DNA of 64,000 nucleotides from Roseateles aquatilis (GTDB lineage Bacteria; Pseudomonadota; Gammaproteobacteria; Burkholderiales; Burkholderiaceae_C). The position numbers and the translations under genes are program-made. The notes beneath the pieces are model-generated. The model made no database searches and was not told the origin of the DNA. It worked only from the letters and a program-made list of their open reading frames with translations. Location: assembly GCF_002205645.1 (NCBI RefSeq), contig NZ_NIOF01000014.1, positions 62,001 through 126,000 of the forward strand, written 5' to 3'. Shown here one piece after another: positions 9,159 to 17,215 of this stretch (position 1 is its first letter; the number at the start of each line of letters is the position of its first letter).

Positions 9159-10699
9159 GGGCCGGCAGTGTAGCCCTGGGCCCGTCGCATCGAGGCGCAC
9201 AGCGCGCCCAGCATGGCGATGGCCGCGCGCTGCCGCTCGTCCATCGGAATGCCGGCGTTGATGCGCAGGAAACCGTCGAAGCGGTCCGAGTTGGAATACA
9301 TCCATCCCGGCGACAGCCGCAGGCCCTTGTCCAGCGCCGCGTCGAACAGCGCCATCGACGACAGGCCCTCGGGCAGCTCGACCCACAGGTTCATGCCGCC
9401 CGCGGGGACGCTCAGGCGCGTGCCCGCGGGCAGGTGGTCGGACAGCGCCTGCGCCATCAGCTCGCGCTGCGTCGCCAGCCGGGCACGCAGCGCGCGCAGG
9501 TGGCGGTCCATCTGCCCGGCGCCCAGGAACTCGGCGACGACGGCCTGCCCGAGCATCTCGTTGGGTCGGCTCTGCGCGTACTTGAGGATCTCGACGCGCG
9601 CGTGCCAGCGGCCCGCCGACATCCAGCCGATCCGCATCCCCGGCGCCAGCGTCTTGTGCAGCGACGAGCAGAAGATCACCCGCCCCGTCGTGTCCCAGGA
9701 CTTGATCGCGCGCTGCGGCGTGTCGCACAGCAGCGCGTAGGTGTCGTCCTCGATCAGCGCCAGGTCGCGCGCCTCGCAGCACGCCAGCAGCGCCTGCTTG
9801 GCCGCGTCCGGCATCACCGCGCCGAGCGGGTTCTGCAGGTTGGGCACGACGACGACCGCCTTCAGCCGCGGCTCGCGCGCCGCGGCGGCTTCCAGTGCCT
9901 CGACGGACAGGCCGGTGTGCGGGCTGGTGGGGATCTCCAACGCGCGCAGCCCCAGGCTTTCCAGGATCTGCAGCAGGCCGTAATACGTCGGCGACTCGAC
10001 CGCCACCGCGTCGCCCGGCTGGGTCACGGCGCGCAGCGAGATGCCGAGCGCCTCGGTGCAGCCGTGGGTGATGAGGATCTGGTCCGGCCCCAGCTGGATC
10101 CGCGCATCCAGGGCCAGCCGCGCCAGCGCGACGCGCAAGGCCACGAGCCCGCGCGGGTCCGGCGGCGTGCCGAGGATCTCCGGCCGGCGACGCAGCAGCC
10201 GCTGTGCCTGCAGCGACAGCGCGCGGATCGGATACATGGTCGGATGCGCGCAGGCGCCCGACAGGTTGACCGGCACGTCGGTGGCGAGCCCGCGGGTGAG
10301 GATGTCCGAGATCCGCTCGTGGACGCCGACGAACCGCGCCGGATCGGCCTCGGTCTGGCGCGGCTCGGCGGCGCGCGCCAGTCGCGTGGCCCGCGGCGGC
10401 CGCACGAAATAGCCGGCGCGCTGCCGCGCCTGCAGCAGGCCCTGGCTCTCCAGCAGCCGGCAGGCCTGCAGCGCGGTGCTCAGGCTGACGCGGTGCAGGC
10501 CCATCAACGCGCGCACCGACGGCATGCGGCTGCCCGGCGGCATGGTGCCCGCGGCAATCGCCTGCCGGTAATGCGAGGCGACCTGCGCGTAGAGCGGATC
10601 GGCGGAGACGGCCCCGCGCGCGGCCGTGGGCGCGGCATCGGAAGCGGTCTTGGCGGTGGCCCGCGCATCGAGCCCGGGCGCGGGGGAGGTCATGTCCAT
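9155..10699 (-). CDS. MocR-family regulator (GntR DNA-binding plus aminotransferase-like domain)
   Basis: About 514 aa. Residues around 30-105 form a winged helix of the GntR type (DPLYAQVASHYRQAIAAG then SRMPSVRALMGLHRVSLSTA). The remainder is a fold-type I aminotransferase domain with the PLP-lysine region SSLHKTLAPGMRIGWM, which in MocR proteins senses PLP or an amino-acid adduct. The target is unknown; translational coupling to proC suggests an amino-acid or PLP link. The start is uncertain: ATGs at 10720, 10699 and 10693 are in frame and none has a strong ribosome site; 10699 is used here. Confidence 0.85.
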   Translation of the reverse strand: MDMTSPAPGLDARATAKTASDAAPTAARGAVSADPLYAQVASHYRQAIAAGTMPPGSRMPSVRALMGLHRVSLSTALQACRLLESQGLLQARQRAGYFVRPPRATRLARAAEPRQTEADPARFVGVHERISDILTRGLATDVPVNLSGACAHPTMYPIRALSLQAQRLLRRRPEILGTPPDPRGLVALRVALARLALDARIQLGPDQILITHGCTEALGISLRAVTQPGDAVAVESPTYYGLLQILESLGLRALEIPTSPHTGLSVEALEAAAAREPRLKAVVVVPNLQNPLGAVMPDAAKQALLACCEARDLALIEDDTYALLCDTPQRAIKSWDTTGRVIFCSSLHKTLAPGMRIGWMSAGRWHARVEILKYAQSRPNEMLGQAVVAEFLGAGQMDRHLRALRARLATQRELMAQALSDHLPAGTRLSVPAGGMNLWVELPEGLSSMALFDAALDKGLRLSPGWMYSNSDRFDGFLRINAGIPMDERQRAAIAMLGALCASMRRAQGYTAGP

Positions 10700-11015
10700 G
10701 GCGGCGATTCTGCGCCGCATCACCACGCCGGCACCGCAACAGCGGACCGTCCGTCGATACGGAACAGCGCGGGTCGCACGCCTGTTATGGGGAACAAAAC
10801 GGCCCGCTGTGCCTGTTCGCGCCGGCGGTGGATCGGAACACTGGTCGACATCGACATCACGTCTCCTCCCGTCCCGGCAACGGCAACGGCGATGGCAGTC
10901 CATGTCCAAGCCGAAGCCGAAACCCAGACCGGTGCCAGTGCCGGTGCCGCGATTGATTCCGACGGTCCGCGAGGACCGCCCGCCACACAGAGGCGCCCTC
11001 CCGGGCGAAGCCCCC
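10700..11015. promoter_or_regulatory. Divergent intergenic region between MocR-like and DUF2917 genes
   Basis: 316 bases without a gene. GGAACA occurs three times (10761, 10791, 10835), and TGTT-N6-AACA forms a small dyad at 10783-10796. MocR regulators usually bind repeated sites in such divergent regions, so these are candidates. Further right the DNA becomes a run of simple GGCAAC/GCCGAA/GGTGCC repeats with no coding signal. Confidence 0.35.
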
Positions 11016-11378
11016 ATGCTCCTCGAAGCCGTCCTGCGTTTTCTTCCGTCCGTGCTGCTCCCCACGCGGAGCCGCGTCCTGAGGCCGCCGCCGGACCTGG
11101 CCGATCTGGCGCTGGCGCCGGGACAGTCCACGCTGCTGCGCCTGGTGCGCGGCACCGTCGTGCACGTCCACGCCGGCGAAGCGTTCGTCGAGGACGCCCC
11201 GCGCCTGTGGGCCGATCACGCCTGGCCACAAGCGCGGCGGCTGCGTGCCGGCGAGGCGTGGGTCGTGCCGCGCACCGGCTGGTGGCGGCTCGACGGCCTG
11301 GCCGCGCGCGGCGGCCCGTGCCAGATCAGTGCACGCCCGCCAGCAGCGCCGCGTTCCCGCCCGCGGCGGCCGTGTTGA
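11016..11378 (+). CDS. DUF2917 family protein
   Basis: About 120 aa, with the DUF2917 layout: LALAPGQSTLLRLVRGTVVHVHAGE, then a beta-rich middle, then the LRAGEAWVVPRTGWWRLDGL block. The fold is probably a small cupin-like beta barrel; function is unknown. It is common in Burkholderiales. The last 53 bases overlap the 3-prime end of the convergent putA gene, so the C-terminal Pro/Arg tail is encoded opposite the putA C-terminus. No recognisable partner lies next to it on the same strand. Confidence 0.7.
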   Translation: MLLEAVLRFLPSVLLPTRSRVLRPPPDLADLALAPGQSTLLRLVRGTVVHVHAGEAFVEDAPRLWADHAWPQARRLRAGEAWVVPRTGWWRLDGLAARGGPCQISARPPAAPRSRPRRPC

Positions 11379-14300
11379 TGGTGAGCGTCTGCTCGGCCAC
11401 GAAGCGGTAGAGCTGGCGCGGGTCGGCGATCTCGGCCGCCGAGATGACCGGCAGGATCGCGCCGTCGCGGGCGGCCAGCTCGCGCTGCGCCGCGCGCTGC
11501 AGCGAGGCCGGTGCCACGACGCCGGCCAGTTGACCGGCGCGCAGCACCGCGCCGATCCGGTCCGCTGGCAGCAGGCCGATCGCCGCCGCCGCCACGCCGC
11601 CGCGCATCAGCGCGTTGCGCAGTTCCTGCGCCGTGTCGCCGCCGCCGACCACCACCGCCGCGTTGCCCGCCACCAGCGCCGCGCCCAGCGCCCGCGCCAG
11701 GTCTTCCGGCGCCGCCCCCTGCGCCAGCACCGCGATCACGCCGCGGCCATGCAGGCGCAGCTCGTTGCTCTCACCGGTCGGGCCGGGCAGCGACAGGTCG
11801 ACGAGCGCGCGTCGCGCGGCGCCGGCCAGCGTGCGCCAGGCACCGGCCACCGTCGGCGATTGCCCGGCCGCCGAGCGCTCCAGCGCCGCGGCGCGGTCCT
11901 CGACCGGACGCGCGGCCCACGCCTCATGGGCAGCGAACAGCGCCGACAGATCGGCCCCCGCGTCGGTCGTCGCCAGCGAGGGCGCCTCGGCGGGCGCCTC
12001 CACCACCGGCTGCGCGACGAAGCGAAGCAGGTAGTGCGGACCGCCCGCCTTGGGGCCCGTGCCGGACATGCCTTCGCCGCCGAACGGCTGCACGCCCACC
12101 ACCGCGCCGATGATGTTGCGGTTCACGTAGACGTTGCCGATGCGGGCCTCGGACGCGAGACGCAGCGCGCGGCTGTCGATGCGCGTCTGGATGCCCAGCG
12201 TCAGGCCGTAGCCCAGCGCGTTGATCTGGCGGACCACGCCGTCCACGTCGCCGTTCCAGCGCACCACGTGCAGCACCGGACCGAAGGTCTCCTTCTTCAG
12301 CGCCGCGATGGCCGGCAGCTCGACCGCCACCGGCGCCAGCAGGCGCGGGCAGGCGTCGGCGGGCGTGGCCTCGGCGATCAGCGCGGCCTCGCGCTTCAGC
12401 CGCGCGACCTCGGCGGAGACGGCCTGGAAGGCCTCGTCGTCGATCAGCGGACCGACGTCGGTGGCCAGGTCGGCCGAGTCCCCGACGCGCAGCTCCTTGA
12501 CCGCGCCGCGCAGCATCTCGACGACGCCGTCGGCCACCGCCTCGTGCACCGCCAGCAGCCGCAGCGCCGAGCAGCGCTGGCCGGCGCTGCGGAAAGCCGA
12601 CTGCACGACCGCGTCGATGACCTGCTCCGGCAGCGCCGTCGAGTCCACGATCATCGCGTTCAGCCCGCCCGTCTCCGCGATCAGCGGCAGCGCGGCGGCG
12701 CCGGGCTTGCCCGCCAGCTGGCGATTGATGATCTGCGCCACCTGCGTCGAGCCGGTGAAGCACACGCCCGCCGTCGCCGGCGACGCGACCAGGCGCGCGC
12801 CGACCGTCTCGCCCCGGCCGTGCAGCAGTTGCAGCGCCTCGGCCGGCACGCCGGCGGCATGCAGCAGCGCGACGCACTCGCGCGCCACGACCGGCGTCTG
12901 CTCGGCCGGCTTGGCCGCGACCGCGTTGCCCGCGGCCAGCGCCGCCACCACCTGGCCGGCGAAGATCGCCAGCGGGAAGTTCCACGGCGAGATGCAGACG
13001 AAGACGCCGCGCCCGTCCAGCGCCACGCCGTCGGCCGCCAGACGCTCGGCCTCGTCGGCGTAGTACCGCATGAAGTCGATGGCCTCGCGCACCTCGGAGA
13101 TCGCGTCGCCGAAGCTCTTGAAGGCCTCCTTCACCAGCAGCGCGCAGTACTGCGGCAGCTGCGCCTGCAGCGCGTCGGCGGCGCGGCGCAGCACGGCGGC
13201 GCGTTCGGCCACCGGGGTCGCGTTCCAGACCGCGAAGCCGCCCTGCAGGCGCGCCATCGCGGCGTCGACCGCCTCGGACGACGCCTCGACCATCGCCGGC
13301 ACCTCGCAGGTGGACAGCGCGTCCAGCAAGGGCCGGCGCTGCTCGGGCACCGCCAGGTCCAGGCCCGACGAGTTGTCGCGGCCACGGCCGGCGGCGTCGC
13401 GGTACAGATCCACCGGCAACGGCAGGCTGGACACGTCCTGGATCAGCGTCAGCGGCGAGGCCAGCAGCTCCTCCGGAGCGACCGTCGGGTCGGCCAGTTG
13501 ATGGACGAAGGACGAGTTGGCGCCGTTCTCCAGCAGGCGGCGGACCAGGTAGGCCAGCAGGTCGCGGTGCTCGCCGACCGGTGCGTAGACGCGGCACAGG
13601 ATGCTGCCGTCCTTGAGCACCTCGCGGTAGACGCCCTCGCCCATGCCGTGCAGGCGCTGCATCTCGAATTTCGCGCCGAGCGCGCGCGCCATCTGCAGGA
13701 TCGCGGCGATCGTGCCGGCGTTGTGGGTGGCGAACTGCGGATAGATGACGTCGTGGTGCTGCAGCAGCGCCCGCGCGCAGGCCAGGTAGGAGACGTCGGT
13801 GTGCGGCTTGTGCGTGTAGACCGGATAGCGGGACAGGCCCTGCTCCTGGGCGCGCTTGATCTCGCCGTCCCAGTACGCGCCCTTGACCAGGCGCACCATG
13901 AAGCGCAGCCCGTGCTTGCGCGCGATGTCGGCGACCGCCTCCACCACGTCGCGGGCCCGCGTCTGGTACGCCTGCACCGCCAGGCCGAAGCCGCGCCATT
14001 GCGGGAAGTGCGTCGCGATGCGCGCCGCCAGCGTGTCCAGCAGCGCCAGCGACAGCTCCAGGCGGTCGACCTCCTCGGCGTCGATGGTCAGGTTGATGTT
14101 GGCCTGCGCCGCCTTCTCGATCAACTGCCACACGCGCGGCAGCAGCTCGGCGTAGACGCGGTCGCGCTGCAGCACTTCATAGCGCGAGAACAGCGCCGAC
14201 AGCTTGATCGAGATGCCGTCGCTGCCTTCCGGCGACTCGGCCTTGCGGCCGGCCGCGATGGCGGCGATCGCGTTCAGGTAGGAGGCCTGGTAGCGCTCGG

Positions 14301-14913
14301 CGTCGCGCTCGGTGCGGGCGCCCTCGCCCAGCATGTCGTAGGAGAAGCGCAGCTGGGCCTGCGCCTTGCGCGCGGCGTCGGCCTCCTTCATCGCCTCCTG
14401 GATGTTGCGGCCGAGCACGAACTGGCGACCCAGCAACTGGATCGCGCGCACCGTCGCGGCCACCACCGTCTGCGCGCCCAGGCGCTTCATCAGGCCGGAG
14501 TCCGCCTCGGCGTCCGGCAGGAATTTCTTGGACAGCGAGATCGCGCTCGCCGCCAGCCCGGCCAGCATCTTGTGCGGACCGTCGGAGCCGCCGTCGAAGT
14601 CGGCGCGGCCGAGCTGGTCGGCCGTCAGCGCGATCGCGGTCTCGGCGTCGGGCACGCGCAGCAGGGCTTCGGCCAGGCGCATCAGGGCCAGGCCCTCGGC
14701 GCTGGTGATCGGGTACTCCCGCAGCAGCGATTCCATCGCCCAGAACGGCGCCGGATTGGCCCGCACCTGCCGCACCCACGGCCGCGCCTGATCGATCGCG
14801 GCGGACCAGTTCAGCGACTGCAGTTGCGCGGCCAGGGTCCGCACCAGCGGGAGTTCCTCGCGATACGGGTCCGGCAGGCGAGACGTTTCCGGCGGCAGGG
14901 GGAAGGCGGTCAT
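11326..14913 (-). CDS. putA: Bifunctional proline dehydrogenase / P5C dehydrogenase PutA
   Basis: Oxidises proline to glutamate in two steps: an FAD proline dehydrogenase (roughly residues 150-470, with the MVRLVKGAYWDGEIKRAQ and GANSSFVHQ blocks) and an NAD P5C dehydrogenase (roughly 530-985, with FTGSTQVAQ, ETGGLNAMIVD and catalytic Cys in SAGQRCSALRLL). A further ALDH-like tail follows to residue 1195. There is no N-terminal ribbon-helix-helix DNA-binding domain, so this PutA cannot repress itself; control presumably falls to the divergent Lrp/AsnC regulator, which shares an inverted repeat with it. The 3-prime end overlaps DUF2917. The enzyme is peripheral to the inner membrane. Confidence 0.96.
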   Translation of the reverse strand: MTAFPLPPETSRLPDPYREELPLVRTLAAQLQSLNWSAAIDQARPWVRQVRANPAPFWAMESLLREYPITSAEGLALMRLAEALLRVPDAETAIALTADQLGRADFDGGSDGPHKMLAGLAASAISLSKKFLPDAEADSGLMKRLGAQTVVAATVRAIQLLGRQFVLGRNIQEAMKEADAARKAQAQLRFSYDMLGEGARTERDAERYQASYLNAIAAIAAGRKAESPEGSDGISIKLSALFSRYEVLQRDRVYAELLPRVWQLIEKAAQANINLTIDAEEVDRLELSLALLDTLAARIATHFPQWRGFGLAVQAYQTRARDVVEAVADIARKHGLRFMVRLVKGAYWDGEIKRAQEQGLSRYPVYTHKPHTDVSYLACARALLQHHDVIYPQFATHNAGTIAAILQMARALGAKFEMQRLHGMGEGVYREVLKDGSILCRVYAPVGEHRDLLAYLVRRLLENGANSSFVHQLADPTVAPEELLASPLTLIQDVSSLPLPVDLYRDAAGRGRDNSSGLDLAVPEQRRPLLDALSTCEVPAMVEASSEAVDAAMARLQGGFAVWNATPVAERAAVLRRAADALQAQLPQYCALLVKEAFKSFGDAISEVREAIDFMRYYADEAERLAADGVALDGRGVFVCISPWNFPLAIFAGQVVAALAAGNAVAAKPAEQTPVVARECVALLHAAGVPAEALQLLHGRGETVGARLVASPATAGVCFTGSTQVAQIINRQLAGKPGAAALPLIAETGGLNAMIVDSTALPEQVIDAVVQSAFRSAGQRCSALRLLAVHEAVADGVVEMLRGAVKELRVGDSADLATDVGPLIDDEAFQAVSAEVARLKREAALIAEATPADACPRLLAPVAVELPAIAALKKETFGPVLHVVRWNGDVDGVVRQINALGYGLTLGIQTRIDSRALRLASEARIGNVYVNRNIIGAVVGVQPFGGEGMSGTGPKAGGPHYLLRFVAQPVVEAPAEAPSLATTDAGADLSALFAAHEAWAARPVEDRAAALERSAAGQSPTVAGAWRTLAGAARRALVDLSLPGPTGESNELRLHGRGVIAVLAQGAAPEDLARALGAALVAGNAAVVVGGGDTAQELRNALMRGGVAAAAIGLLPADRIGAVLRAGQLAGVVAPASLQRAAQRELAARDGAILPVISAAEIADPRQLYRFVAEQTLTINTAAAGGNAALLAGVH

Positions 14914-14961
14914 GGAGATCCTCGGATGTTCGAGCCAGAGGCGCCCCCCTAGCGAGTGGCG

Positions 14962-14995
14962 GGAGTTTAGAAACTATGCGACCAAATTAAACTCC
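14962..14995. promoter_or_regulatory. Inverted repeat in putA / Lrp divergent promoter
   Basis: GGAGTTTA (14962-14969) and its exact reverse complement TAAACTCC (14988-14995) flank an 18-base AT-rich spacer. It is the only AT-rich stretch between putA and the Lrp-type gene. Lrp/AsnC proteins bind such spaced dyads, so this is a candidate operator for control of putA and for autoregulation. The dyad is seen; binding is inferred. Confidence 0.55.
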
Positions 14996-15028
14996 AATCT
15001 TTCGAGCATCTCCCGAATGGAATCCAGC

Positions 15029-15499
15029 ATGAGCAGCCTCGAGGACCTGGACAAGATCGATCGGCGCATCCTGGGCCTGTTGCAGCAGGACGGGCGCATC
15101 AGCAACCTCAAGCTGGCCGAGGAGGTGCAGATGTCCGCCACCGCGGTGCTGGAGCGCGTGCGGCGCCTGACGCGGGACGGCTTCATCCTGGGCTACGAGG
15201 CGCGGCTGAACCCGGCCAAGCTGGGCGCGCAGATGCTGGTGTTCATCGAGATCCTGCTGGACCGCACGGTGCACGACGTCATGGACAACTTCCGCGCCGC
15301 GGTCCAGGCCCGGCCGGAGATCCTGGAATGCCACCTGGTGGCCGGCGGCTTCGACTACCTGCTCAAGACGCGGGTCTCGGACATGGCGGCCTACCGCGAG
15401 TTCATCGGCGCCGTGATCTGGACCCTGCCCGGCGTGCGCGAGACGCGGACCTACGCGGTGATGGAGGAAGTCAAGAACACCACCGCGTTGCCGCTCTGA
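15029..15499 (+). CDS. Lrp/AsnC-family regulator, probable proline-responsive activator of putA
   Basis: 156 aa, the normal Lrp length. N-terminal helix-turn-helix LDKIDRRILGLLQQDGRISN...LAEEVQMSATAVLERVRRL; C-terminal RAM ligand domain with HLVAGGFDYLLKTRVSDMAAY and PGVRETRTYAVMEEVK. Its position divergent from an RHH-less putA matches PutR/BkdR-type proline-responsive regulators of other Proteobacteria. Two in-frame ATGs (15017, 15029) are possible; the second gives the standard N-terminus. The putA link is by context only. Confidence 0.88.
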   Translation: MSSLEDLDKIDRRILGLLQQDGRISNLKLAEEVQMSATAVLERVRRLTRDGFILGYEARLNPAKLGAQMLVFIEILLDRTVHDVMDNFRAAVQARPEILECHLVAGGFDYLLKTRVSDMAAYREFIGAVIWTLPGVRETRTYAVMEEVKNTTALPL

Positions 15500-15718
15500 G
15501 CGCGACGCGGCCGGACGCCGCGGGCGGCGAGCAAGCGGCGCCGGGTCGACGGCGGCCGGTGGGCCGCGCGACCGTGCGATGCACACACCGCCGGCCCGGA
15601 CAAGGGATTTCAAGGGGGACATGTCCTCCCCCGTCGGCCCCTCCATCTGCGGGCTGCCGGACGGCGCGCGACAGGATCACAGTGGAGCGCCCTCCCCGCA
15701 GTTCCCGGAGCCCCCGAG

Positions 15719-16102
15719 ATGAAGTACCGGTCTCAGTCCATCCAGCAGCCACCGCGCGCCCAGTCCAGGCGGCAGGCGGGCGGCGACGGCCCGTTGGGCG
15801 AGGGCGGCGCGGGCCGCTCCGCCCACAGCGGTTACGGCAACTTCGGTGGCGGCTACGACAGCGTGCTGCCCACCGGCTTCGCCGATTCGGGCAGCAGCTT
15901 CGGCGACAGCGGCTTCGGCGCCGAGCCGCGCCCCCGCCGCACCGCGACCGGCCCGGTGGAGAGCTGGCACGACTCCAGCTACATCCTGCGTCGCGGCCTG
16001 GAAGTGCGCGAGCTCAGCGCCCGCGAATGGCGGCTGTGGGTCAGCGAGCCTGCGCCAACGCCAGCGCCTCGGCGGCGCGTCGATGGAGCTGATGACGTGT
16101 GA
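15719..16102 (+). CDS. Hypothetical Gly/Ser-rich small protein
   Basis: 127 aa. Residues 1-75 are low-complexity and probably disordered (Gly, Ser, Arg, Pro). Residues 78-108 look folded (WHDSSYILRRGLEVRELSAREW). I do not recognise it. Its last 62 bases overlap the 3-prime end of the convergent PAP2 gene. The 219 bases before it hold no other gene; they include a small dyad (15614-15632) around GGACATGTCC. Confidence 0.5.
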   Translation: MKYRSQSIQQPPRAQSRRQAGGDGPLGEGGAGRSAHSGYGNFGGGYDSVLPTGFADSGSSFGDSGFGAEPRPRRTATGPVESWHDSSYILRRGLEVRELSAREWRLWVSEPAPTPAPRRRVDGADDV

Positions 16103-16826
16103 ACGGCGCCGGGCGACCCGAGAGCTTCAGGCTGAGCGCCGTCACCCACTGGTGACTGCGCGTCGGCGGGCTGATCCACGGCGCGGCGCTCAGCACGCCG
16201 GCCATCAGGATCGCCAGCATCGCGCCGCGGCGCAGCGCGCGGGCCGGCGCGGCATCGGCGCCCTCCCCGAGCCGGGCCGCACCGGCCGAACCGGCAGAGC
16301 CGGCCGGCAGCAACGACCGCAGCGATGCCGAGAGCGCCTCGCCGAACGGCGCGGCGAGCGCGAACAGGCTGGCGCCCGCGCCGAGCAGGAAACCCAGCAG
16401 GGCCTCCGAGGGCGAGTGCGCTCCCACCGGCAGGCGCGAGTAGGCGATGCCTGCCGCCAGCCCGTAGGCGAGCAACAGCCCGGCCGCGCGCCAGCGCGCC
16501 GAGGCGCAGGCCTGCAGGCCCAGCCAGGCCAGCAGCGGCAGCACCGAGGCGGCGCTCATCGCGTGGCCGGAGAAGCCGGTGAAGTCCCAGTCCGCGCTGC
16601 CGATGCCCCAGCCCATGAAGGCGACCTTGGACGCCAGCGTGAGGCTGACCGCGGCGACGAAACCCAGCAGCCAGCGGCGCGCGACGCCGCGCTGCGCCGG
16701 GCAGGCCCACAGGCCCATCAACGCGACGGCGGCCAGCGGCGCGAGCAATTGCACCTCGCCCAGGCGGGTGAAGAGGAACCAGAACTGCGGAATCGCCGAG
16801 AGGGTGGAATCGGAGTGAACAACCAT
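16041..16826 (-). CDS. PAP2-family phosphatase
   Basis: 261-aa membrane protein with about six hydrophobic segments. The phosphatase motifs are partly present: FSGHAMSAASVLP carries the SGH motif, and SRLPVGAHSPSEALLG is the SR-x(5)-H-x(3)-E/D motif with Glu in place of the usual Asp. The first KxxxxxxRP motif is not obvious. Members dephosphorylate lipid phosphates such as undecaprenyl diphosphate or phosphatidate in the membrane. Downstream of the diguanylate/EAL gene on the same strand, but separated by nearly 390 bases of repeats, so probably a separate unit. Confidence 0.75.
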   Translation of the reverse strand: MVVHSDSTLSAIPQFWFLFTRLGEVQLLAPLAAVALMGLWACPAQRGVARRWLLGFVAAVSLTLASKVAFMGWGIGSADWDFTGFSGHAMSAASVLPLLAWLGLQACASARWRAAGLLLAYGLAAGIAYSRLPVGAHSPSEALLGFLLGAGASLFALAAPFGEALSASLRSLLPAGSAGSAGAARLGEGADAAPARALRRGAMLAILMAGVLSAAPWISPPTRSHQWVTALSLKLSGRPAPFTRHQLHRRAAEALALAQAR

Positions 16827-17020
16827 GCGGACAGCTTAAAGGCGCGCCCGCCGCGCCGCGGCAAGGACGGCGCGGCCGGAAGGCCGGGAAGTGCAACGAA
16901 TGCCGCAGTCTTCCACCGTCGTGTGAGCCGAGGATGAGCGTGGCGTGAGGCGTACGCCAAGGCCGCGTGAAGCCGAGCGGAGCCGGTCGCGTGGGTCGCG
17001 TGGTCGCGTGGTCGCCCAGG

Positions 17021-17100
17021 TCCGCCGGTCCGCCGGTCCGCCGGTCCACGGGTCCACGGGTCCATGGGTCCATGGGTCCACGGGTCCACGGGTCCATGGG
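17021..17100. repeat. 8-bp tandem repeat array (ten units)
   Basis: Ten consecutive 8-base units: three TCCGCCGG, then a mosaic of TCCACGGG (four) and TCCATGGG (three). Unit variants are grouped in pairs, which suggests duplication of 16-base or longer blocks. No spacers are present, so it is not CRISPR. It lies downstream of the GGDEF/EAL gene. Confidence 0.9.
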
Positions 17101-17108
17101 TCGCATGA

Positions 17109-17143
17109 GCCGTGAGCCGTGAGCCGTGAGCCGTGAGCCGTGA
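17109..17143. repeat. 7-bp tandem repeat (GCCGTGA, five exact copies)
   Basis: Five perfect copies of GCCGTGA followed by a degenerate sixth, only 9 bases after the 8-base array. A likely site of length variation between strains. Confidence 0.9.
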
Positions 17144-17215
17144 GCCGAGGGTCGCGTAAACCGCTCCAGGCAACGCGAGGCGCACCCGGTTGACCGGTGC
17201 GCGGCGGCGGGGACG

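Larger units (their letters stand above)
16827..17215. other. Gene-free stretch rich in short tandem repeats
   Basis: 389 bases between PAP2 and the GGDEF/EAL gene. It holds GTCGCGTG-type repeats (about 16986-17018), an 8-base array (17021-17100) and a 7-base array (17109-17143). Some minus-strand frames stay open through the 8-base array only because its period is not a multiple of three; there is no coding evidence. Confidence 0.7.

Noticed and set aside
11245-14952. Plus-strand frame of about 1235 codons opposite putA
   Set aside because: Antisense shadow; composition is Arg/Gln/Val repeats and the opposite strand encodes a complete PutA.
17021-17143. CRISPR array
   Set aside because: Repeats are directly adjacent without spacers and only 7-8 bases long; no cas genes in the window.
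16968-17155. Minus-strand translations with DPWTHGP-like repeats
   Set aside because: Produced in more than one frame because the DNA repeat period is 8 bases; no ribosome site and no protein family.
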